Part shown: positions 7,372-14,258 of the stretch, piece after piece
Numbering within the stretch: position 1 is the stretch's first letter
Layout: the number at the start of each line of letters is the position of its first letter
Origin: JBCBTJ01 sp039818665
GTDB taxonomy: Bacteria; Pseudomonadota; Alphaproteobacteria; Caulobacterales; Hyphomonadaceae
Direction of reading: 5' to 3'
Assembly (NCBI GenBank): GCA_039818665.1
Contig: JBCBTJ010000053.1
Coordinates: 1-18,986 of the forward strand
Length of the DNA stretch: 18,986 nucleotides
Position numbers and translations under genes: made by a program
The notes under the pieces: model-generated
Databases searched by the model: none
Seen by the model: the letters and a program-made list of their open reading frames with translations, nothing else
What the model was told of the DNA's origin: nothing

Positions 7372-7814
7372 CGACTGCGCGCGCCGGCGACCTCGGCGTT
7401 CGAGAGATTGTCGGGCTGCTCAATATGGCCCGCCACCCGGAAGGCGGGTGGTATGTGGAAACCTATCGTGCGGGACAAGCAGGCAATGGCCGGGCGGCCT
7501 GCACGGCGATCTACTATCTGCTGGAAGCCGGCGAGGTGTCCGCTTGGCATCGCGTCGACGCGGACGAGACCTGGCTTTGGCACGCTGGCGGGCCGCTGGC
7601 GCTGACCACCTCGCCGGAAGGCAAGGGCGCCGAAGCGGTCCGGCTCGGCCCGGATCTGCGCGCCGGGCAGCGGCCGCAGGCGGTCGTTCCCGCGGGGCAT
7701 TGGCAAACGGCCGAAAGCCCCGGCGCCTGGACATTGGCGAGTTGCGTCGTCGCGCCGGGATTTGAGTTCGACGGATTTGAGCTGGCGCCGGCGGACTGGC
7801 GTCCTGAAGTTTGA
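7368..7814 (+). CDS. Cupin_5 (DUF985) family protein, TTG start
   Basis: The 148-residue protein matches the cupin_5/DUF985 family: HPEGGWYVETYR (23-34), AIYYLLEAGEVSAWHRVDADETWLWHAG (47-74, metal-ligand-like His/Asp/Glu positions), and a closing strand pair with VAPGFEFDGFELA. Members have a small beta-barrel fold and mostly unknown or sugar/nucleotide-related roles. The start is TTG at 7368, overlapping the gloB TGA. A GGAAGG site seven bases upstream supports it; the next in-frame ATG would remove conserved residues. It forms an operon with gloB. Confidence 0.88.
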   Translation: MTTARAGDLGVREIVGLLNMARHPEGGWYVETYRAGQAGNGRAACTAIYYLLEAGEVSAWHRVDADETWLWHAGGPLALTTSPEGKGAEAVRLGPDLRAGQRPQAVVPAGHWQTAESPGAWTLASCVVAPGFEFDGFELAPADWRPEV

Positions 7815-7877
7815 TCAGTCGGTGACAAGCCGGCCGCGGCCGGCCATCTTTCAAGATCGAACACAAGGGAGGCCGCT

Positions 7878-8960
7878 ATGGGTTGGATGCGTTGGGTTGC
7901 GAGCGGCGTGTTGGCGCTCGGCTTGGTTCTGTTCGGACTGTCCCAGGCGTTCAGAGTGCAAATCGGCATGTCGCTGTTCGAGCGGGGGATTGAGCGCGGG
8001 CTCAGCCGCGACCTAATCGGGAGCTTGCCCGACGGTCTTCATGTCGCCCTGTGCGGCACGGCGGGTCCAATGGCGGATCCGGCGCGGGAAGGCCCTTGCA
8101 CCGCGGTGATCGCCGGCGCGCGGGTGTTCATCGTCGATGTCGGCGGCGGGACGCCGCGCAATCTCGGCGTGATGGGCCTGCCGATCGGGCAGATCGAGCG
8201 CGTGTTTCTCACTCACTTCCATTCCGACCACATTGACGGCCTTGGCGAGTTGTTGACGCTGAGCTGGGTCGGCGGGGTGAAGAAGACGCCGACCCCCATC
8301 CACGGGCCCCAGGGCGTCGATCGCGTGGTCGACGGGTTTAACGCCGCCTATGGCTTGGACGCCGGCTACCGAACGGCTCACCACGGACCGGCGGTCGCCC
8401 CGCCCTCCGGGCATGGCGGCGCGGCGGTTCCGTTCCAGATCAATTCCGGTTTGGACGCTGTGGTCTTGATCGACGAGGCGGATCTCAAAGTCACTGCGTT
8501 CGCGGTCGGGCATTCGCCGGTCGAACCCGCGGTCGGCTATCGGTTCGACTATAAAGGCCGCAGCGCGACCATCAGCGGCGACACGATTTATTCGGACAAC
8601 CTCGTCGCGGTTTCAAAGGACGTGGATCTGTTGGTCAGCGAGGCGCTGAGCGCCGATATGGTCGCGTTGATGCGCGACGCCGCCGCCGCGCGCGGCATCG
8701 CCAATTTGGAGAAGATCTTCATCGACATCCCCGACTATCACGTGTCGCCCGCCGGCGCGGCGGAGATGGCCCAGGCTGCGGGGGCGGACATGTTGGCGCT
8801 GACCCATATCGTGCCGGCTTTGCCATCGCGTTATCTCAACCGCGCTTTTCTTGGCGAGGCGCGGGCGGCGTTCGACGGTCCGATCGTCGTCGGCGAAGAT
8901 GGGATGATGTTCACTTTGCGTGCGGACGGATCGGGAATCGAGCGCCGGCGACTGAATTAA
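7878..8960 (+). CDS. Membrane-anchored metallo-beta-lactamase-fold hydrolase (RNase Z/ATS-like)
   Basis: The 360-residue protein has an N-terminal hydrophobic anchor (about 5-25, uncleaved by appearance) and then a metallo-beta-lactamase domain. The metal motif is HFHSDHIDG (113-121). Further ligands are probably His212 (GHSP), Asp235 (SGDTIYSD), His288 (DYHVSP) and His310 (LTH), an arrangement like RNase Z and arylsulfatase-like relatives. The anchor makes a tRNA-processing role unlikely and suggests hydrolysis of a small ester in the periplasm. The substrate is unknown. An excellent AGGGAGG site precedes ATG 7878. It begins 63 bases after the cupin gene and may be in the same transcript. 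Confidence 0.88.
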   Translation: MGWMRWVASGVLALGLVLFGLSQAFRVQIGMSLFERGIERGLSRDLIGSLPDGLHVALCGTAGPMADPAREGPCTAVIAGARVFIVDVGGGTPRNLGVMGLPIGQIERVFLTHFHSDHIDGLGELLTLSWVGGVKKTPTPIHGPQGVDRVVDGFNAAYGLDAGYRTAHHGPAVAPPSGHGGAAVPFQINSGLDAVVLIDEADLKVTAFAVGHSPVEPAVGYRFDYKGRSATISGDTIYSDNLVAVSKDVDLLVSEALSADMVALMRDAAAARGIANLEKIFIDIPDYHVSPAGAAEMAQAAGADMLALTHIVPALPSRYLNRAFLGEARAAFDGPIVVGEDGMMFTLRADGSGIERRRLN

Positions 8961-8964
8961 ACAG

Positions 8965-8984
8965 CAGAGCGCCGCCGGGCTCTG
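8965..8984 (+). terminator. Hairpin after the metallo-hydrolase gene, weak terminator candidate
   Basis: CAGAGC (8965-8970) pairs with GCTCTG (8979-8984) around an 8-base loop, five bases after the hydrolase stop. No T-tract follows, so termination may be partial or absent. Confidence 0.3.
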
Positions 8985-9008
8985 GCGAGCGGACGCTAGC
9001 TGTCATAA

Positions 9009-10556
9009 ATGTGTCATATGAAATCCGAACACGAAGAAATCGAATTCAAAGCCGGGCTCGACCCGGAGGCGCTCGCCACCCTCCGCAAGCACGCCGCGCT
9101 CAGGCCCCATACAGTCGGGCGAGCGACGACGCGCGTGCTGCGCTCGATCTATTTCGACACGCCGTCGGGGCGCCTGCGCGATGCGGGACTCAGCCTACGC
9201 TTGCGCCGCACGGGCCACGGCTGGACGCAGACCCTCAAGGCTTCGCGGCGGACGAAGGACGGGTTGCAGCGTGTCTATGAACTGAACAGCGACGCCGCAG
9301 CGCCTGTGCCGAATCTCGACGCCGTGCCGGATGCGGCTTGGCGCAAGCGCCTCCGCAAAGCCTTGAAAGGCAAGCCGCTGAAGCCTGTGTTTGAGACCCG
9401 CGTTCGGCGGACCTCTCGGCTGTTGGCGAGCGACCAGGGCGAGGTCGAGCTCGCCATCGACACCGGCCGCATCGTCTCCGGCGAGGCGGAGGCGCCGGTC
9501 AGCGAGATCGAATTGGAGCTTAAATCCGGCGAGACGGACGCTGTGTTCGATTGGGCGCGCGACCTGCTCGGAGATCAGCCGGCCCGGTTGGAACAGCCGA
9601 GCAAGGCCGATCGCGGCGCGGCGCTGTTCAGCGGCGACGCCCCGTCGCCTCCAAGCGCGATCCGCACAAGCGCCTCGCCCGTTCGCGGTGATGCGTCGGC
9701 CGGCGAGGCGGTCGCCGCGCTTTTGGGGTTCTATGCGGCGGCGATCGCGCGCAATCTGCATTTGACGCTGTCGCGCGATGACCCGGAAGGGCCCCACCAA
9801 TTGCGTGTCGCGCTGCGGCGCCTGCGCGTCCTGTGCGCGGCGAGCCGCGGCGTCATGCGCAGCTCGGTCCGCCGCAGCCTTCAACGGCGCGCGCGCCGTT
9901 TGGGTCGGATCGTCGCGCCGCTTCGGGACGTCGATGTGATGACCGACGAAATCTTCGCGCCGGAGATCGCCGACGACGCCGCGGGCGAGCGCCTGCTCGA
10001 GGCGCTGAACACCTGGCGCGAGAAGACGCGTGCGACGGTCCGGGCGGATTTGCTGAGCGTGCGGGCGACGGCCTTCGCGATTGATCTGCACGCATTGGCC
10101 GCCAGCGGGGGATGGCGACGCCGAAGCCGACGCGGCCGTCGCCGGCTCGACGCGCCCGCGCGCGATCTGGCCGCACGCGCCCTCGAGGGCGCTTGGCGGA
10201 TTTGCGCCTTGCATGGCGAACGCTTCAAAGACTTGTCGGTTTCGGAACGCCACCGGCTCCGCAAAGACCTGAAGGCTTTGCGCTACGCCGCCGATGCGTT
10301 CGCGCCGGCGTTCGACGGCGAGCCGCCGCAAGCGTTTGTGCGCGCTGTCCGCCGGTTGCAGAACAAGCTCGGCCAACTCAATGACCTCGCCATGCTCGAG
10401 ACGTTCGATCCGCAGCTCGAGCGCGTCCTTCGGCCGGCCTTTGACACGCTACGCGAGCGGCTCGTCAAAGACTGCGCGGTCCGCACGGAAGCGGCGATGG
10501 ACCAGGCGATAGACCGGTGGGACGCGCTGACGCGCGCCCCTCGATATTGGGCGTAA
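9009..10556 (+). CDS. CYTH-CHAD domain protein (inorganic triphosphatase / polyphosphate-binding)
   Basis: The 515-residue protein has an N-terminal CYTH domain (about 1-205) with the signature EIEFK (ExExK, Glu10/Glu12/Lys14), followed by basic strands (SIYFDTPSGRLRDAGLSLRLRR, 46-67). A Pro/Ser-rich linker leads to a C-terminal CHAD domain (about 235-510) rich in Arg/Lys helices. CHAD hallmarks are HQLRVALRRLRVL (from His263) and HRLRKDLKALRYAADAF. This two-domain form, as in E. coli YgiF, hydrolyses triphosphate; CHAD domains bind polyphosphate and can go to polyphosphate granules. The start is uncertain between ATG 9009 and ATG 9018; neither has a good ribosome-binding site. It converges on phaB with only 12 bases between stops. 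Confidence 0.93.
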   Translation: MCHMKSEHEEIEFKAGLDPEALATLRKHAALRPHTVGRATTRVLRSIYFDTPSGRLRDAGLSLRLRRTGHGWTQTLKASRRTKDGLQRVYELNSDAAAPVPNLDAVPDAAWRKRLRKALKGKPLKPVFETRVRRTSRLLASDQGEVELAIDTGRIVSGEAEAPVSEIELELKSGETDAVFDWARDLLGDQPARLEQPSKADRGAALFSGDAPSPPSAIRTSASPVRGDASAGEAVAALLGFYAAAIARNLHLTLSRDDPEGPHQLRVALRRLRVLCAASRGVMRSSVRRSLQRRARRLGRIVAPLRDVDVMTDEIFAPEIADDAAGERLLEALNTWREKTRATVRADLLSVRATAFAIDLHALAASGGWRRRSRRGRRRLDAPARDLAARALEGAWRICALHGERFKDLSVSERHRLRKDLKALRYAADAFAPAFDGEPPQAFVRAVRRLQNKLGQLNDLAMLETFDPQLERVLRPAFDTLRERLVKDCAVRTEAAMDQAIDRWDALTRAPRYWA

Positions 10557-10568
10557 TCGGCGCGGTGG

Positions 10569-11294
10569 TCAGCTGGCGATATACTGCGCGCCGTTCACCG
10601 TCATGGTCGCGCCATTGATAAAGGCGGCCTCGTCGCTGGCGAGATAGGCGACCATGGAGGCGATCTCCTCGGCTTTGCCGAGCCGGCCGACTGGAATGGT
10701 CGCGATGATGCCCTCAAGCACTTCGGGCTTCACAGCCTGTAGCATCTCCGTGTCGATATAGCCCGGCGCGACGCAATTGGTGGTGATGCCCTTTTTCGCG
10801 CCTTCATAGGCGAGGGCCTTGGTGAACCCGATCAGGCCGGCTTTCGCAGCCGAGTAATTGGCCTGGGTGAACTGGCCCTTCTGGCCGTTGATCGATGAAA
10901 TGTTGACGACGCGCCCGAAGCCGCGCTCACGCATGCCCTCCCAGGTCAGACGCGTGACATTGAAGGCCGATGTGAGGTCGACCGCGATCACTTTGTCCCA
11001 GGCTTCTTTGCTCATTTTGTGGAAGGGGACGTCCCAGGTGATGCCGGCATTGTTCACGACGACGTCGATTTGGCCGAACTTGTCTTCGACCGCCTTCACG
11101 CCGTCGGCGACCGCGTCATAATCGGACACGTCGAACTTGAAGCAGCTGACGCCTGTCTCTTGTTCGCACAGCTTGGCGGCTTCTTCATTGCCGCCGTAAT
11201 TGGCGGCCACATTGTAGCCCTTGGCCTTCAAGGTTTCTGATATGGCGCGGCCGATTCCCCGTGTTCCGCCTGTCACCAATGCTGTGCGTGTCAT
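10569..11294 (-). CDS. phaB: Acetoacetyl-CoA reductase (PhaB)
   Basis: This 241-residue short-chain dehydrogenase reduces acetoacetyl-CoA to (R)-3-hydroxybutyryl-CoA with NADPH, supplying monomer for polyhydroxybutyrate. The cofactor motif is TGGTRGIG (8-15), and NNAG is at 81-84. The catalytic set is Ser134, Tyr147 and Lys151 within NISSINGQKGQ...QANYSAAKAG, close to the well-known PhaB enzymes rather than FabG. An AAGGGATAAGGG tract precedes the ATG. No phaA thiolase or phaC synthase is adjacent, so the pathway is split in this genome. It is divergent from phaR across 157 bases. Confidence 0.94.
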   Translation of the reverse strand: MTRTALVTGGTRGIGRAISETLKAKGYNVAANYGGNEEAAKLCEQETGVSCFKFDVSDYDAVADGVKAVEDKFGQIDVVVNNAGITWDVPFHKMSKEAWDKVIAVDLTSAFNVTRLTWEGMRERGFGRVVNISSINGQKGQFTQANYSAAKAGLIGFTKALAYEGAKKGITTNCVAPGYIDTEMLQAVKPEVLEGIIATIPVGRLGKAEEIASMVAYLASDEAAFINGATMTVNGAQYIAS

Positions 11295-11451
11295 CCCTTA
11301 TCCCTTCTGATTTGCGATCGCTTAAATCGACCGTAACGCCGCTGTGTATTTAATCCGGCGCGCAAACATTGGTCGAACGGCTTGGAATATGCAAAGCTAA
11401 AGCCGATTTCGACGCGCGCGGCGTTGGAAGTCTCTGAAAAGATCGAGAGTC
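11295..11451. promoter_or_regulatory. Divergent phaB-phaR control region
   Basis: This AT-richer gap of 157 bases separates phaB and phaR and must hold both promoters. It contains the 8-bp palindrome GCGATCGC (11314-11321) and several TGC/GCA-bearing stretches (for example around 11389-11394). PhaR-type repressors are known to bind TGC-rich sites near pha genes, so PhaR autoregulation and control of phaB here is plausible. No exact published operator can be matched by eye. Confidence 0.5.
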
Positions 11452-12048
11452 ATGGCGAAGGGTAACGGGGCCGACGGCCCGATCATCATTAAGAAATACG
11501 CTAATCGGCGGCTCTACGACACCTCGACATCGTCTTATGTGACGCTCGATCACCTGTCGGACCTGGTGCGCAAGGGCGTCGACTTTGAAGTTCGCGACGC
11601 CAAATCGGGCGACGACCTGACACGGGCCGTCCTGACGCAGATCATTTTCGAACAAGAGACCAAGGGCGCCGGCGCGCTGCCGACCAATTTCTTGCGTCAG
11701 CTGATCCGATTTTACGGCGACTCGATGCAGTCGGTCCTGCCGGCCTGGCTGGATATGAGCATGAACAGCTTCGCTGAGAGTCAGGACAAATGGCGCGACT
11801 CCGTGACCCGCTCGCTCACCTCCGCGACCCCGATGGCGATTTTCGAAAGCCAGGCGCGCCGAAATCTAGAGATGTTCGAGCGGGCCATGCGCATGTTCCA
11901 AGCCCCGCAAAAACCGGCCGCGTCTGAGTCGGCTGAAACGGCGGAGCCCGGCGGGGACGATCAATCCGACGCGTTGGCCGCGCTCCAGGCGCAGCTCGCC
12001 GACATGCAGGCGCAATTGTCCGCGCTCGCCTCAAAGCCCGAGAAATAG
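11452..12048 (+). CDS. phaR: Polyhydroxyalkanoate synthesis regulator PhaR
   Basis: The 198-residue protein opens with the PHB/PHA accumulation regulator DNA-binding domain (about 11-70). Its signature is IIIKKYANRRLYDTSTSSYVT (11-31) and the following LDHLSDLVRKG. A second conserved block (about 75-120) with ALPTNFLRQLIRFYGDSMQ matches the PHB_acc repeat, which contacts polymer. The C-terminus is Ala/Gln-rich and looks like a coiled coil (ALAALQAQLADMQAQLSALA). PhaR represses phasin and pha genes and is released when it binds nascent polyhydroxybutyrate. A GAGAG stretch precedes the ATG. A strong terminator follows 14 bases after the stop. Confidence 0.95.
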   Translation: MAKGNGADGPIIIKKYANRRLYDTSTSSYVTLDHLSDLVRKGVDFEVRDAKSGDDLTRAVLTQIIFEQETKGAGALPTNFLRQLIRFYGDSMQSVLPAWLDMSMNSFAESQDKWRDSVTRSLTSATPMAIFESQARRNLEMFERAMRMFQAPQKPAASESAETAEPGGDDQSDALAALQAQLADMQAQLSALASKPEK

Positions 12049-12060
12049 CCTGCGAAAACA

Positions 12061-12092
12061 AAAGGCCCGCCGATCGCTGGGCGGGCCTGTTT
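12061..12092. terminator. Bidirectional intrinsic terminator between phaR and the convergent membrane gene
   Basis: AGGCCCGCC (12063-12071) pairs perfectly with GGCGGGCCT (12080-12088) around an 8-base loop. A GTTTCATT stretch follows on the plus strand, and read on the minus strand the stem is followed by TTTGTTTTC. It can therefore end both phaR and the minus-strand gene at 12113. Confidence 0.88.
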
Positions 12093-12112
12093 CATTGCTT
12101 GCTCTACAGCGC

Positions 12113-12688
12113 CTAGCCGCTGAAGCCTTCACCCACCGCGAAGTCACGCCGCGCCGACACAATGGTGACCACCACGCCGGCGAGCACGTCGAGCAGCGTC
12201 ATCAGCGTCAGAATGAAAAACACCGACGTCCCGAAATTCTTAAACAGGAGAAACAGGACGAGGCAGACGATGAACAGCAGCATGGACACCGCGTGGTTCA
12301 TGATGGTCGCGGTGCCGGTGCTGGTGGATTTCAGGATTTCGACGAACAGGAATCCGATGGATATGATGATGAGCAAGTCGCCGCCTGTCACTTGCCAAGA
12401 AATGCCGGACACCATCGGCAGCGTGAACATCGGCGTTCCGAGCTGCGCTTGGAGCGGCGCGACGTTGACGGCGCCCTCCACGGCCGCCGCCGCTGCGTCC
12501 CCGTCGCCATAGCCGATCGCCATGAGCGTATATATCAATACTGGGAAAATCAGCAGCGGAACGATCCCCGCGATTGTCAGCATAGCGAATCCCCTTTCTT
12601 CGCCGGACGAGCCGCCGGCCGCGGCGCGCCGTTTCTTCTTTTCCAGCCGCGCCGCTGCAGCGGCGCCGAATATGCCGTTAAAGCTCAT
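12113..12688 (-). CDS. Conserved-looking polytopic membrane protein, function unknown
   Basis: This 191-residue protein has a basic, Ala-rich cytoplasmic start (11-34, LEKKKRR) and about four membrane helices (near 36-59, 104-119, 132-149 and 153-176). A roughly 40-residue loop between helices 1 and 2 contains acidic and Ala-rich sequence. The tail (SARRDFAVGEGFSG) is short. I do not recognise the family. It is monocistronic: terminators flank it on both sides. Its ribosome-binding site is weak (GAG just before ATG 12688). Convergence with phaR does not by itself link it to polyhydroxybutyrate. Confidence 0.82.
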   Translation of the reverse strand: MSFNGIFGAAAAARLEKKKRRAAAGGSSGEERGFAMLTIAGIVPLLIFPVLIYTLMAIGYGDGDAAAAAVEGAVNVAPLQAQLGTPMFTLPMVSGISWQVTGGDLLIIISIGFLFVEILKSTSTGTATIMNHAVSMLLFIVCLVLFLLFKNFGTSVFFILTLMTLLDVLAGVVVTIVSARRDFAVGEGFSG

Positions 12689-12773
12689 CTCTAACGTCCC
12701 GGCCTTGTTACGTTAAGCATCCTATCCCAGTGAAAGGCGCGGCGCGACCTGGAAACGGGTCGCAGCCTGCATG

Positions 12774-12806
12774 AAAAAAAGCCCGGCCGTTTCGGGCCGG
12801 GCTTTT
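12774..12806. terminator. Strong bidirectional intrinsic terminator after the DM13 lipoprotein gene
   Basis: The arm AAAAGCCCGGCC (12777-12788) pairs with GGCCGGGCTTTT (12795-12806) around a 6-base loop. On the minus strand the stem ends in a run of seven T, right after the lipoprotein gene; on the plus strand it ends in TTTTCT. Confidence 0.93.
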
Positions 12807-12829
12807 CTACAGTGTTGTTCAGTCGCCGC

Positions 12830-13303
12830 TTAGTTTAGCGAAGCGACGCCCAACGGCACGGAAAACTGCTCGCACCAGATATAGGCTTCGTTGAAGGCGG
12901 CCGGATCGAACGAGGCGGGCAGGTCGTAGCGCTGGCCGCCGGTGATCGCGCTCAGCGGCGCGATTTGAGAAGCGGGATCGTACGCGCCGTCATTGCCGAA
13001 GCCAACGACCGGATCGGGCGCGCCGTCCAGGCTGAAATCGTCCGCGAGGACAAGCACAAAGCGGCCGTTCTCTTCGACGATCGAGACGCCGCCCGTGGTG
13101 ATATGGTCGCTGCGGCCCTCGAAGGCGCCGGAGGCCACGGCCCCGGCGGCCGGCGCCGAGGCGGGTTGTACATTGACCGTCTCGCTGGAAGCGTCCGGCG
13201 CGGCCGCGGCCGGTGCGTCGGATTGGCCCGCGCCGCAAGCGGCGAGAATCGTAGCGGTCGCTGCGGCGAAGAGCGCCGAGCGGAGCTTGAAATTGATGAA
13301 CAT
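12830..13303 (-). CDS. DM13-domain lipoprotein
   Basis: The 157-residue precursor has a signal peptide with lipobox ILAACG (lipidated Cys23), an Ala/Pro/Ser-rich linker (24-60), and a DM13 domain (about 62-157). DM13 features are GGVSIVEENGRFVLVLADDFSLDGAPDPVVGF (71-102, in two strands), QRYDLPASFDP, and the conserved cysteine in YIWCEQFSVPLGVASL. DM13 domains are predicted redox/electron-transfer-linked modules on the cell surface; the function in bacteria is not established. An AAAGGA site precedes ATG 13303. It is monocistronic, with a strong terminator behind it. Confidence 0.88.
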   Translation of the reverse strand: MFINFKLRSALFAAATATILAACGAGQSDAPAAAAPDASSETVNVQPASAPAAGAVASGAFEGRSDHITTGGVSIVEENGRFVLVLADDFSLDGAPDPVVGFGNDGAYDPASQIAPLSAITGGQRYDLPASFDPAAFNEAYIWCEQFSVPLGVASLN

Positions 13304-13403
13304 GCGTGTCGTCCTTTGAAAGTGCGTCCCGTCCGGGCGCGGCCGCTATGTAAGACGGCGCGATGGCGGACTAAATCACAACGGGCTCACACCTGCGTGA
13401 CGA

Positions 13404-14135
13404 TCAGATTTCTTCTGAGCCGCCGAAGCCGCGCCGGCGACGCGCCAGCCAAGCCACCCCCCGCAGATCCGCCAGGGCGTTCATCAGGCGCCCCGCATTC
13501 GTGTATTTCGACACGCCGCTGGCCCTTGGTCGATGGTTCACCGGCATAAACGCCACGCTGTAGCCTTCGGCGCGGACGAGGGCGGGCATGTAGCGGTGCA
13601 TGTGGTCGAAATAGGGGAGTTCGACAAAGACTTCCCGGCGGAACGCCTTGGCGCCGCAGCCGCTGTCGCGCGCGCCGTCTTTGAGGAGGAATTGGCGCAC
13701 GGCGTTGGCGAGGCTGGAGCTGAGGCGGCGCCAGATCGAGTCCTGCCGGCGCCTACGTTCGCCCATGACCAAAGCGAGGTCGCCGGGCGCGTCGGGCCGG
13801 GTGAGCTCACGGTAGAGCGCGGGCAAGTCGGCCGGGTCGTTCTGACCGTCGCCGTCGAGCGTCCCGATGACGGGCGCCCGCGCGTGTAGGACGCCGGTGC
13901 GGATCGCGCGGCTCTGCCCGGCGTTGCGTCGGTGGCTGATCGCGCGGAGCGCGGGGTGCCGGGACTTCAGTTCGGCGAGCACGGCTTGGGTATGATCAGA
14001 CGAGCCGTCGTCGACGAAGATCATTTCATACGCGCGCCCGTCGAGCGCCTCAGCGATTTCATCGGCGAGCGCGCCGACCGCCCCGGCCTCGTTGTAGACC
14101 GGCACGACGATTGAGAATTCAGGGACTTGGTTCAA
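13404..14135 (-). CDS. GT2 glycosyltransferase, polyprenyl-phosphate sugar synthase type
   Basis: The 243-residue protein starts at TTG 14135, eight bases after a GGGAG site; longer versions would run into the divergent GT83 gene and read as non-coding. The GT-A fold motifs are SIVVPVYNEAGAV (8-20), VDDGSSDHT (41-49), DGDGQNDPADL (94-104) and SGCGAKAFRRE (158-168). C-terminal NHRPRASGVSKYTNAGR is typical of dolichol/undecaprenyl-phosphate sugar synthases. It likely moves a sugar from a nucleotide donor to undecaprenyl phosphate at the inner membrane. There is no membrane helix. A related GT2 lies at 16061. Confidence 0.9.
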   Translation of the reverse strand: MNQVPEFSIVVPVYNEAGAVGALADEIAEALDGRAYEMIFVDDGSSDHTQAVLAELKSRHPALRAISHRRNAGQSRAIRTGVLHARAPVIGTLDGDGQNDPADLPALYRELTRPDAPGDLALVMGERRRRQDSIWRRLSSSLANAVRQFLLKDGARDSGCGAKAFRREVFVELPYFDHMHRYMPALVRAEGYSVAFMPVNHRPRASGVSKYTNAGRLMNALADLRGVAWLARRRRGFGGSEEI

Positions 14136-14258
14136 CAGGCGGGCTCCCGGACGGGGCTTTGCTTTAGCGAACGCGCCGGCGCCTGGCGAGCCGATTTTTC
14201 CGCGCCGCGCAGCGTCTGAACCTGGCGGATGCGCGCGGCGGCGCGCTATGAGGCGATG
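14136..14258. promoter_or_regulatory. Divergent promoter region between GT2 and GT83 genes
   Basis: These 123 bases lie between the TTG start of the minus-strand GT2 and the plus-strand GT83 start. The minus-strand GGGAG site is near 14144-14148 and the plus-strand GAGG site is at 14250-14253. No clear -10/-35 elements are visible in the GC-rich sequence. Confidence 0.4.

Noticed and set aside
9195..10376. 393-codon minus-strand open frame opposite the CYTH-CHAD gene
   Set aside because: It is the reverse of an Arg/Ala-rich coding region, with no family motifs; the plus-strand frame has clear CYTH and CHAD signatures.
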